A stretch of DNA of 64,000 nucleotides from Smittia aterrima (lineage: Eukaryota; Arthropoda; Insecta; Diptera; Chironomidae). A program made the translations under genes and the position numbers. The DNA is taken from positions 10,674,243 through 10,738,242 of the forward strand of contig CP093829.1 in NCBI GenBank assembly GCA_033063855.1, in the 5' to 3' direction. The notes under the pieces were generated by a model that did not search any database, had not been told where the DNA came from, and saw only the letters and a program-made list of their open reading frames with translations. Positions 27,701 through 38,995 of the stretch are shown piece by piece (the first letter of the stretch is position 1; the number at the start of each line of letters is the position of its first letter).

Positions 27701-27941
27701 TTTTGCCAATATCCGGAATCGATGAGTCTGTCTTGCTACGACTCATTTTGGCATCATCCGCATGCAATTCCACAACTTCATCTTCGCTAATATCCAGAAC
27801 GGAATCTATATGCTTTTGTGCTGAAATCAAAAGAAAATTTGCAAAATAAAAAATATTGCGTGGCAATAACTTTGTAAATCAATCACCTTCTTTCAGTGCA
27901 TTTTTCGCCAGATTAGCAAAATTACTACTGTCGAACCACAT
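24765..27941 (-). CDS. TMF1: TMF1 (TATA element modulatory factor / ARA160) golgin
   Basis: Golgi coiled-coil tether that binds Rab6 and acts in retrograde traffic and Golgi structure. Exons: 27941-27887, 27820-27590, 27534-25334, 25279-25126, 25059-24911 and 24851-24765; 958 residues. The N-terminus MWFDSSNFANLAKNALKEAQ followed by IDSVLDI matches the conserved amphipathic start of TMF1. Residues of about 96-340 are Ser/Thr/Asp-rich and disordered. From about 345 to the end it is almost continuous coiled coil, including the family signature GEKLSKQ..THSNIIKKLR. The C-terminal YDALLEMFGQKVEEYEELKL with DLVDLRS is the conserved Rab6-binding end. A second ATG (27946) overlaps the start codon in another frame. 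The gene is divergently paired with LAMTOR2. Confidence 0.93.
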
Positions 27942-28125
27942 CTCATGGCTTTTTTAATATTCCCAACTCGCTTCAGGCTTTTAATTCTTTTTAAAATTTT
28001 GGTTTATTTACATTCTCTACGAACTGAGCAAACTGGTCGTGTATCCAAAATATTTCTTATTGGGTGAAAAAATCAAAACAAAGAACTTGAAATTTATTTT
28101 TCCTAAATAAATAGATAATACGAAG
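27942..28125. promoter_or_regulatory. Bidirectional promoter region TMF1 / LAMTOR2
   Basis: Only 184 bases separate the two start codons, which point away from each other, so both promoters and leaders must lie here. No TATA box is evident for either gene, in line with housekeeping expression. The individual transcription starts cannot be fixed by eye. Confidence 0.6.
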
Positions 28126-28552
28126 ATGTTGAAACCAAAGGTTTTAACTAATGTTCTGAGTCAAGCAAACACTGGAGGAGTTGAAAATACGCTGTAAGTA
28201 GAGTTCTAGAATGATAATTAAGTATTTTACCAAATTTTATTTTAGTCTTTTGAATTCTGAAGGCGCCTTGCTTGCATTCAGTGGGTTTCAAGATAAAGAC
28301 GCTCGTGTAACATCAGCTATCGCTAGCAATGTTTGGACAGCTTACGAAAAACACGGACACAATTCATTCAGAGAGGATCGACTTCAGTTTATGATAATTA
28401 ACTGTGAGGATGGGCGAGTCATCGTAAGTGAAGTCGCTAATCTCTTGTTGTGTCTTTACGCTACAAAAGACGTCGGTCTAGGAATTCTCAAAACAAAGAT
28501 CATAAAATTGAAAGAATCACTCGAGAGCCCATTAAGAGACATCAGCTCTTAA
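28126..28552 (+). CDS. LAMTOR2: LAMTOR2 (p14 / Roadblock domain protein, Ragulator subunit)
   Basis: Subunit of the Ragulator complex, which anchors Rag GTPases on late endosomes/lysosomes and so recruits mTORC1; LAMTOR2 pairs with LAMTOR3 (MP1). Two exons, 28126-28193 and 28246-28552, with a 52-base intron, give 124 residues (human 125). The N-terminus MLKPKVLTNVLSQANTGGVE and the stretches LLAFSGF, DARVTSAIASN, CEDGRVIVSEVANLLLC and GLGILKTK align along the whole length with human p14. It is a single Roadblock/LC7 fold with no other domain. Confidence 0.95.
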
Positions 28553-29514
28553 GATATTTCCTAGCATTTGATTATAAAACAAACTTCCAAAATAAATTTT
28601 TTATTTTAAATAAGGGTCTTTCTGTTGAATCTTGAAGTAAAAAGCAGAAATTTCTTCCAGAAATCAGTATTTTATTTCCATCGAAACTTTAAAATGTCGA
28701 AAAATGCCCTCAAAAAAACAGAAGACTTCTAAGGAAAACACTACATGAAATACATGTAGATCATAATCATTTGAAGAACATGCTGCGATTCCGTTTCATC
28801 TATTTCAAATAGATTAGATCTAGTTCAGATGAAATAAAAACCAAATTTGATAAAATTTGCAAAATGATTAAGTAAACAGAATTTTCTACTTCTAAAAAAA
28901 AGTGCACTTTCAGTTATAATGTTTAAAACGCTTACCGATATTTGGCACATTAGAAAAATTCTTATGATAAAAAGTAGTGGTATGTATATGAATCAACAAA
29001 TAAACATTATTGATGCTTAAACAGGTACATACAATCAACGGAAACTACATCATGATTGAATTTCAAATGCTAAATGTATCTAAAGTTTCTAATTAGATTT
29101 CAATCAGTCGTTTTAACGATCAAAGCAAGAGGCTGATTGCAAATTACTTTATGGTAAATGGATTCAGATTAAAATAATCAAAACTCTCCATTTCGTAATT
29201 CACGAACAGGCTTCGTCAAATGTTGAGGTGTTAATTTACATTCCAAAAGAGTGGGAATTTTTCAGCTAACGATTTAATCTTATTTCTAACAATTATTTTG
29301 TGTAAATAGATTCAAAATTCGCTTATACATAGTTCAGACATGTAGTTTCACTAAAGTTCTAACTTTCCTCAAGTTTATTATGTAAAGAGACAAGAATCGC
29401 GATTAAGGAAGCAAAATAGTTTTCATGCTTTCTGATTAAGAATTTAAGATGTTGATAAGAAATCTCTTTAGTAATCGCTATCATGCAACATTCTAGGAAA
29501 TATCATGCGAAGCT
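28553..29514. other. Converging 3' flanks
   Basis: Region between the stop of LAMTOR2 (+) and the stop of the small coiled-coil gene (-). It should contain both 3' untranslated regions; AATAAA-like signals occur at about 28589 on the plus strand. No gene seen. Confidence 0.5.
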
Positions 29515-30165
29515 TTATTTATGATTATGATAAAGCGTTGAAGTTGAACGATGGCTTGATGGAAGAGATAATGCAGATCTTTGACGTTGCAGCTGCTTAT
29601 TGTTCTGAGAAAATTGTGCTTGAATATGAGGCTGAAGATTTTTGGTTTCAATTCTTTGTTTGAGGAGAGAGAAAGTCTGTGTCATTAATCGCATTTGATA
29701 GCGCAAATCCGTTGCCATGTTTTGTTGAAGTCTGTGCATTTCACTGAGATCTCTTCGAAGAGTTACATACTCGTTCGTTACATCTGTCACTGATTCTAGT
29801 AATTCCATAACACATTCGCTATCAACTTCTGCTTCAGGATTCTGTATTGGATTTGGTAAAATATTCTTTTCGACCTTTCCTAACTTCGAAGCCATAGTAT
29901 CCAGTTGAATATTTGCGTTATCAACCTGAAATATTGAAATGAATATCAGTGATTGAATGAAAACAAAACGATAGAAAATCCACACCCTTAAAATATCAAT
30001 TGGTATACTTTTGAAGAAAATTAACCATAATGAGAATGTTTAACAACTTCTCCTAACTATGCAAATCAATCGAAAAGTGTTGGCTTCAATAAGGAAAGAA
30101 GAAATAATACGTTGAATCAATTTTCTTACCGATTTTTCCAACGAAAACAAAGTTTCTGACATCAT
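29515..30165 (-). CDS. Small coiled-coil protein, possibly SKA2-like
   Basis: Two exons, 30165-30130 and 29925-29515, encode 148 residues starting MMSETLFSLEKSVDNANIQL. Two helical heptad-rich segments (about residues 5-30 and 45-110) flank a short loop, and the last 35 residues are polar (Gln/Ser/His-rich). The arrangement of an N-terminal coil, a LLESVTDVTNEYVTLR-type second coil and a third helix ending near LLKQRI resembles SKA2, a small subunit of the spindle-and-kinetochore complex, but no diagnostic motif is present and coiled coils resemble each other easily. Introns and frame are clean, so the gene itself is well supported; the function is not. Confidence 0.7.
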
Positions 30166-33100
30166 GTTTTCGATTATTATTAAGCTTTTCGCTTAAATGT
30201 TTTAAATGAAGGCGACGGCTGAATAAAAGGGAGTAGAATTAACTAGTTTTAAAATTTCTATTTAAAATTTAATTTTGTTATTAAGGAGAAAACAACTTTT
30301 AAAACCTTATAACAACGCGGGGTAAATCACTTTTGAAAATGTCCGTTAAATGTGAAATCGTTTAAATTTTTCCGTTAAATTGAAGTTCATTAAAATGCAT
30401 TTTTCTCGCTAACTAAGCGATTTCATAAGAATGATTTTATTTAAGCATTTAACCATTTGCATACATCTACATAAAAGTTTGAAACATGTCTTATTTTCAG
30501 AGCAAATGTGAGAGGTTTCTTGATAAAGGTAATTTTGCCTTTAAAGTGTACTTTCTATATCTCAGATGCTAACCCTGAAGTTAGTAAATTAAATACCGTG
30601 CCCAGTGCCCAAACTATTCAACTTAAGATATATTCTTTGATTACTACGCAATTCAGCAAAAATTAATTTGTATCAAATTATTATGTCGTTTAAATTAAGA
30701 AGAAGTTTTACACAAAAACTTGATCTTGAAGGATCAGCAAATTCCAGCACCTTCTATTCAAATCCTTTTTTTACTATTAATCTTATTTGAAATGCTCTCA
30801 ATCATTCACATTTCATTTTTCAACAAACGAAGAAAATTGATAAGAACGATCGCCAAGCAACAAAATATTCATTTATTGATAAGCTTTGATTCGACTATCT
30901 CAGCGCAATAAAACTTTATCGCTCTCGAAGCTTAACCCCAACACTGACCCTAACTTATTACTCAAACAAAAGCGTTCCCACATCTTCTAAAAACATCCTT
31001 ATCGCTTAGACATGTCTCTTCTTTCTTTCTTAGGTCTTGAGCTCAGAACCACGTTGTCAACTTACATATATAAGCTGATAATGAATATTCATTCAACTCG
31101 ACGAACGAGGGAAGTGCGAGAAAAGAGAAATATGAAATGATCCCAGTGAATAGTTTACATCTAAAAGAAAAGCGAAACACGTGGAAAGACTTTTTGTACA
31201 AAAAAAAATATTTGCTTCATTAGAAGCAATGAAAGCAACGCTGGGGTTTCATTCGTTCGCCACCCGAAGCACATTGCTCGCTTAAATCGAAAAGCAGGAA
31301 AAAACTGAAATGAAAAAATCGTTCATTTCAGTCAGTCGATCGTCGCAAGTCAAATGGTTTAGTCGTTTCGGAATGTCTCCGTGTGTTTTGGTGTGTTGTT
31401 CGAGTAAAGAAAAGAAAAAAATAGAAAAATGTGCTTTTCCGTTTAATTAAGTGGGAACTATTGAAAAATGGACAACAAGAAGTTTCACAAATATCTTCAA
31501 AAGGAGGATCAAATTTTTAAATTGCCCATAACTTTCTTCAAATATTTTTCGGTCGAGATATAAAATGTTTAATTTTTGAATATTGACTTCATCTTCGGTG
31601 TTTGAGACTGTTTTAATTATGATGAAACTCTCGTTTCTCGGTTGAGTTTCACACGTTTCGACTCGCCGCAAAACGAAAAGGAATTAGAAAACCGCTTCTG
31701 ATATTTAAATGTTATCCGCAACTATTACACAAATTTTTTCTCTCCTTCTGCTACTGTTTCTCGACGCAATAAGCAATGAGATAATTTAAATACTAGAAAA
31801 TAATATAAAAACTTTTGTGCGTTTGACTAAAACAGAAATAGTTTAATCCCCATCATCTCCAAATTGAATGGGGGGAACGAATTACTTGAATACTTTCAAA
31901 TGGTTCGACAAAAAGAGGCTTGTCACTGTAACTGTGATAGATATCATCCTGGAACAAGCCCAAAACTAAAGCCGGAAATAAAAGTATTCGCGAACAATAA
32001 TCGAAGTCGTATTGTTGGCGAAATTCCTTCCACGAAATTTACACCGAATCGAAATGAAACTCACGAGCCCCATGAGAAAAGAAAATTAACGAGGATGAAA
32101 TGAAAACGAGCAGCTAATAAATTTTTATACAAGAGAAAATAAACTCATATATACTGGTTAAATGGGTGTGATTATTAACTAAATAATTAAGTTAATTAAG
32201 CATAGAGCAAACTGTTCTCACCCTCACGTTACTAAGAGTGCAAGAACCAAAAGTTTCTTGTTGATAAACAAATTGAGGGTTGACATGAGTTTTCTTTTTG
32301 ATAATTTAACTGTTTGAAACTTTGCGATCTCCTCCGAAGTTGTTGACGGCAAGTGGAAGCATGTGGGAAACAATATATTGTCAATTTTTGGTTTCGTCAC
32401 GAAAGCGGAAAGTGTTGTCTATAAATGTGAACCATCATGTGTCATCATCAATGGAGAAATAACCAAACTTGAATGGGGGAGAGAAAAAGGAGCAATGCTA
32501 CATCTTACTTGTAACAGCATTAGATTGAGATTTATTTCGGATTTGAAATTTCTAATACTGTCAGGTAAAGATGTCGTTCGCTGCCTAGTAAACACATCCT
32601 AAGCTCTCCTTCCAAAACAAGTTTCAGCTGATTGATGTAGATTGAAAGACTCGCCAGATATCAACATACAGATGTTTGTTGAAGACAATTTAACAAAAGT
32701 GAAAAATGTTTAAAAAAGGGATGAAGAAGAAAAATAAAAAAAACTGGACAAACTTGAAGACTTTAGACCAAATGAGTTCGATAAACTCAAAATAATCTAA
32801 TCTTGTTCAGCATAAATATCGATATATTCCAACATTGTTCTTTGCGACATCGCACGTGGATTTCATCGTGGTTGGGACATAAGAGAAAACTTTCATAAGT
32901 TTTTTTTAATAAGAAACGAGAAACAGCAGCTTTTCCAATTCGTCTACTGTGTGTGGGGTGACGGGGCCAGTTGTCACCATTAAAATGTTTAAGAGTTTGA
33001 AATTTATTGATGAGCTGAGAAATTTTAAGCTAAGCCATTTGTTTTGACCTGAGTGACAGTGAAGATTGAAACTTTGCTTACGGAGACAGAAATCTCAAAT

Positions 33101-36100
33101 AACATTCGAGCTAAAGAAAAATTAGTTTCAAGGGAAACTCTCCTAGTTCCGTTGATTAACAGATTAGTCTTGTTTCTATGAAACTCATTAAAATTCTATC
33201 TCCAATTCAGCTAAAGCTACGATTTATGAACGTTTTCTTTATTATAAACGGCGCTTTAAACAACACATAAATTTATCGAAAGACTTTAAAACGCGTTTCC
33301 CAAACTTTCTTCTTAGATTTTGAAAACTCTTTTTAAAATAAAAAAAAGAGTTCAAACGACGAAAATAATCTTGCGTATGATTTATTAGCAGCTGATTGCG
33401 TCTCTACCTACCGACAGATAGTTCTTTCCTTGCCGATCTACCTTGAAGTCTTTCAAAAAAATGTGAATTTATGAAAAAAGTAAATAAGATGGGAGCCTTG
33501 TTGAATTAAAAAAATATTCAGCACTCTCCCTCTGTTCTTTAAATTTTAAAGCGATGCTTAGCAATGCTGAATTGAGTGGGAACTTTCTAGGTCCTACTTT
33601 ACGGCTATCATCATGCGAATCTCTTTTCATTCTCTAAAAATAATTTTCAAGCAAAGCTTCTGATGGCAGAGAGATTTCGAGGTGTGTGTGCGAAGGCGAC
33701 TTCGAAAGGAATTTTCTTATTTCGACTTCACAATATTCATCATTTTCCAATGGTATGACTGCAAGTGAACAACAACTAGACCGACCAGACACAACAGAAA
33801 AGAGCGTGTGCTTTAATTAGAAGCAAATTGCGACCTCAGAACAATTTTCTTAGTGAATTATGAAACTGTTGCACATACACATTAAAATGCTTTCTATACT
33901 TCAAGCTGACTGCACAGCAATAGCGATACTCTTCAGCTTGCATGCAAAAGAATTCTCGATGAGGGAAAAGAGTTTAATTAGCTAATTAGTTTCCCAAAGG
34001 CATCTTCATATGCTTTAGTGATCTGTAGAAATTTTTGGTTAAAGTTCGTAAAAATCATTTGGAAAACATCAAATTAAAACAACGTCGTTGCTCCAAGAAA
34101 AAAAGTAGGAAAACGCGAAGGAAAATTGATTTTTCACAAGCGTGCATGCGATCTAATGGTGCCACTGCTGCATTTTGCCGACGATTTATTCGAAGCGCCC
34201 ATGTCGACGACGACGAATAAAATTTTTACACACACGAGAAAAATTGAATTCATTGAATATTTTTTAAAAATGTTTTGTGCAAGTAATCGGAGCGTAGAAA
34301 CACGATCACAATGCTGTTTAAAATCATCGTAATATGCTACTCGACTCGCCCAAACGTTTTGATATTTTTTATTTATTTATTTATTTTCAATCACTTTTTC
34401 GCTATTAGGACATTGACTCTTTTGTTTTTTCGAAAAAAGAAATATTTACAGCTACCGGCATTATTGTATGATACAACTTGTATCAATTCTCAGTATAAAC
34501 CACCCAGACAGGTGTTGAACATTCAGCGTAAAACACAATTACTTTACCGACATCAAAGGAGAGTAAACAAGTTCAAATTGTCGTCTTGAGTGTCAAATGT
34601 CTTCATTTTTAGCTGTACTCAACTTTTACTTGTTATGTCGAATTCAGCAACACGATTCACGGTTGTTAATGAAACCAGGATAACGTTTTTGTGTAGAATT
34701 ATGAAAATGTTATCAACGCTGCTTCAGGTCGTATCGACAATGACTCTATTAAACATGAGCGCATGAATGTTTAAAACTTTCCTCTATACCTTACAAGTTC
34801 GTTTTCTCATGCAACACGCCAAAAGCGGCTATGAAACTTTGTTCCGACGACCCACAGTAATATTCAACAAACACAAGCATGCAAGAGTCCACACAGCACA
34901 TCAGGCAAAATTATAATAAAGAGGAGCGACGGGTAGATAAACGAAACTTTAATAGGTTCACTGGGACTCGCAATTGCGACACATCTAGACATTCATGTTT
35001 CAACCCAGTTCCATGCTTCTTACTTTTTTTTTGCTCGCCCAAAACTACTATCCCTTGGATTCATTCGACGTCTCCAAAGTAATTGAAATATTCGATAAAG
35101 ACTGAATACGTCTAAGTAGTGACAGTAAAATGATTTATTTATGACAACTTAAGCGTTAGAAACTTACGATTCGTTAAGCACCAATCCAACTGAAGCCATC
35201 ACATTCGTGTCGATTAGCACATCACAACATGTTTTAAGTGAAAATAAAAAAAAACGCTTTTCCTTGATGAGGTGCTGATTAACATGTGGCCTGAGTTTTT
35301 AATTTGAAATAAACTTGCGATAACATTGTAAACTGTTCGAATAAAAAATTGAAATAAGCTTAATCTTCTTAAAGGTCAAGTGAACTCGCAATGAGTTACT
35401 CACTGCGCAAAGACAAAAATGCGATAAGAACGATCATTCATTCTATTAATGTTAATGTTGCAATCCCTATTTGTTGAACGATTAAAGCAAAAGTAACTTA
35501 TGCGGAAATTGTTGCGTGCTGCAATTGAAATCTCTTTTTCCTAGAGCATGGTTCAGAATTGTTTTTTTTTTTTCATTTCAATTCGTACTTCGAATTGAAA
35601 TTGTTTTGGGCATTTTGTTAACAACCCAACCCCTCGATACGAATGATATTATTTTGCGCAACTGTTTTCCTTGTTGATTTTTAAAAATTTCCTGTTTTCA
35701 AAGTTTTTCCTTCATGAATAACAATAAATAGCTCAATTTACATGGAATTTCCGTACAATTGATACCTAAAACGATTTTTAGTTTGATTTTTATTCTTGTT
35801 TTTCCGGAGATTGAAAATAATTTAACAGAACTTTCAGCGCAATGCCGAGGAAAACAAAAGGTGTTTTATTTCCAATTTCCTTATCGTCAATTATGTCATT
35901 ATTATGTCACCTATTTCACTTTGATGATTTTTTTTTCAGAAGGTTAACGAATTTTTTACAAGGACAGATCAAGAAGTGTGCATTGATCTGTTGAAGGATT
36001 CAACTTTAAGCAAATCATGAAGCCCGGTAAAATCCTCTTAGCTAAATTTATCAGAATCAAAATTGTTTGAATTTTTCAGAGTTTAAATAGTGTAAACTGT

Positions 36101-38995
36101 TTTATGTCATACAAACGATCACAATAAAAATTCTCATCGATTAGCTACAGGCCAACAAAACTGATGATTTGAGATCAGTGAACGAGATCTCATTAGCATA
36201 AATCTCAAATAGCCTATGTTTCTGGTCGGTTGAAAACTTTCAAAACCTGATTATTAAAGTTTTCGGGGAGAAGGAACACACTTGTACACAAACCAGTTAT
36301 GTCTTCTTCACAAGATAATATTGAATTCTTATGACATCGCTCTGCGATCAAGTGGACGATTTCTAACTTTCGCATAACATTTCATTAAACTAGAAACGAT
36401 TTTAAATTTAAGATTATCAACAATAAATGCTTGCGAAGGAGAACAAACAGACGTCTCCGGTCAAGTCAAAGTCAAGCGCCTAAAGGTTCAAACTTCCGAA
36501 AAGTCAAAACTTTCATTAATTCGATCGTATGACTAGATTAGATACTTGATTTCAGGCTGCGCTATAAAACTTTGTCGTCGTTGCTTATTTGAATTTAAAA
36601 TATATTGAGAATTATAATGTTTGCTCCATTTCCTTTCTGACCCCGTCGAACTTCATTTCGCATCTAAATCACTTTGATAACGTCAAACATTTTTTTTTTC
36701 AGTTGCTAATTATTGACTAAATTATCTGATCGAAGCTTCTTGTTGACTTAAACTTCTTCACGCGTCAAATCATTTCCCTTTGTAAACTGCAATCACAGAG
36801 TCGCCGGACGAGACCAAAACACGAGTTTGTTTTCGAAACTATTTTTAAATTCGTCACTTTTCACCAAGTATTCGGAAAAAAGAAGAAATATGAAAATGGA
36901 AATAGCTTAAGAAGATGTCGACTTCTTTTTCGTCTAAGCAAGACGTTTTAAATAAAAGTGGGTGAGTGAAATGGAGAGTGAGTCGTTCACATCGTCGGAA
37001 CTTTATGTAGATGAAAGTCGGAAAGGACCACGTCAAACTTCAAAATAACTAGAAATAAACGGCACACAGACTCACGTTTGATAGGTGAACACGAGGAAAG
37101 GTTGCTTAAGTGAAGAGATAATTTGTGTAATTTCACAACGGCTTCTATTTTTATGTTGGAGAAAAACGAAAAGAAAAAAATTAAAGCGAGAAGTTTTTTG
37201 GTTTTAAATTTACGATGACATTTCGAAATAAGAAAAAAAAACGACAATTATTCATGACGTGAAAGTATTTTTAGAGAGATCCACACAAAAATGTCGCCGT
37301 TTGCGAGAAATCTATTGTTGTTAGATTGAAACAAAGGCAAGGATTTTTCTTGCGATACGAGTCAATCGTGAGCGAGAGGTTTTAAAAATAACACATCTTT
37401 TAGCGCTTTTCTTGTGGGAAAACAAGCATTTTACGCTAGAATTGTCAACTTAACTTCGTACTTTGATTGGAGTTAAACTTTTAATTTTTCGTAAAAATGG
37501 TGGAATGTAAGAAGAGAACAAGATCGAAACGTGTTTTTAAAATGTTAGTCACTCAATGTGTTGCTGATCATTTCGTTTGAAATAAAATAAATTTTATTTC
37601 GACTAAAGATGACTTCAAATAATCTCCTCGTGCTCCTTGGGGTTATCATCATTGTTGACTCTGCTCTGAATGTAATTATTGCAAAACGCGCCCAACTTTC
37701 ATTTACATGTGGCGAGTGAAGGAAGCATTGCGACTCAATTAAGCAAATTAAATAAGCGAGTCGAGTAGAATGTAGAGTTACACCCTCGGGCGGAGCATAA
37801 AATTTTACAAACAAACTTTTTTTCTTATAACTTTGTTACTTCTTCGAAATGCTAATCAGTAAAGAGTCTAAAGAAATAGAGCTCGATAAGTGAATCCGGC
37901 ATTTTTCAAAAGTCGTTAACCGAATTGAAAAATCATTGATTATTCAATGGCCCAGAAATTTTGATCATCATCGCATTTTTATTCAGTCAGATGTTGTAAT
38001 GAATTCGGAATTCAAATTTGTCTCAAGCGTGGTTCTTCAACCTTTTCGTTCTTTTCACTTTGACAAAGCAGGAAATGTGAAACGAATATTCAATGTTAAA
38101 GGAAAATGCTGAGCGATTATGAAAAGGCTTTCAGGCAATCGAACATTTCACGCAACCGTATGCAAATTTTTGCTGCCGGACAACGTCAATGTGAGGCGCA
38201 CATCGTCAGTCATTTCTACTCGTTCTGTATAATTTTACAGAAGTATGCAAGAATGCGCTTTGCAAAGAACATGAAAAACCAAATCAGTGACGAAATTGTA
38301 AATTTATTATAATTCTTTCTTAGACAAATCGAGTTTTTAGGATCGACATTGGAAATTGAATTGATGAGATCGCATGAGAACTCATGACCGCGTCTCTACA
38401 GCGTCTACAGTAGGAAACTGAAAAAAGAGTCTATCACATTATGTGCAGCTGTTTTCACTTCGAGTTATGTCTTTTTTATTTGCTCCGTTAGGAATTCTCG
38501 AGATGAGCTCACAAATTTTCTGTTTCGAATGTCAGGTTTTTTAGGTATCTCACTGAAATAATACTTTTTCTTCTGATGTAAATATGTTTGCTTTAATCCC
38601 ACATCTTAAAGACGATGACATATCGAGAATTTCCACGATTGAGAAAATTCGTTTCCCAACAGATCCCCGAACAACAATAGAAAGAGTTTCTAAAATTAAA
38701 ATTATGTATGTTTGGTCATAATACGTGTATGTGAACGTTTTAAAAACTAAATTATTGAGAATTCCTTTATTTCTTTTCCAGTATCAGAACATTTTGTTTG
38801 TTTAATTTTAATGAGAATTTAACTTTGTTCAGTCGAAATGCTAATAAAGATTATGGAGGGCTAATTCAAATTTGTCGTTTCCTGAAGCTTTAAAATCAGC
38901 GATCTTAGGCGTTCTTCGTCAAAGTCCGTCGAGTAACCTTTTTCAACCCATCTCATAAGAAAACTTAATGCATAATTTTGAAGAAACGCGATTTT
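30166..38995. other. Gene-poor interval of about 8.8 kb
   Basis: No coding exon with family resemblance on either strand. Open frames here (for example 31864-32103, 32363-32602, 34035-34332 and 37545-37814) lack splice context and a recognisable product. It contains a good initiator+DPE promoter at about 31328-31365 and a short TTTA microsatellite at about 34365-34385. The interval may serve as upstream regulatory DNA or carry non-coding transcripts. Confidence 0.5.
31328..31365 (+). promoter_or_regulatory. Orphan initiator + DPE core promoter
   Basis: A doubled TCAGTCAGTC initiator puts A+1 at about 31334, and AGTCG, a perfect match to the downstream promoter element RGWYV, falls exactly at +28 to +32 (31361-31365). 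No TATA box is present, as expected for this promoter class. A possible non-coding first exon would end at a GTAAAG donor at about 31404. No plus-strand coding gene follows for 11 kb. Confidence 0.45.

Noticed and set aside
31864..32602. Two plus-strand frames of about 79 codons
   Set aside because: No splice signals, signal peptide or recognisable motif; length is within chance for an AT-rich region of this size.
34126..34589. Overlapping open frames near 34.1-34.6 kb
   Set aside because: Low-complexity translations and a TTTA microsatellite; no coding bias or promoter seen.
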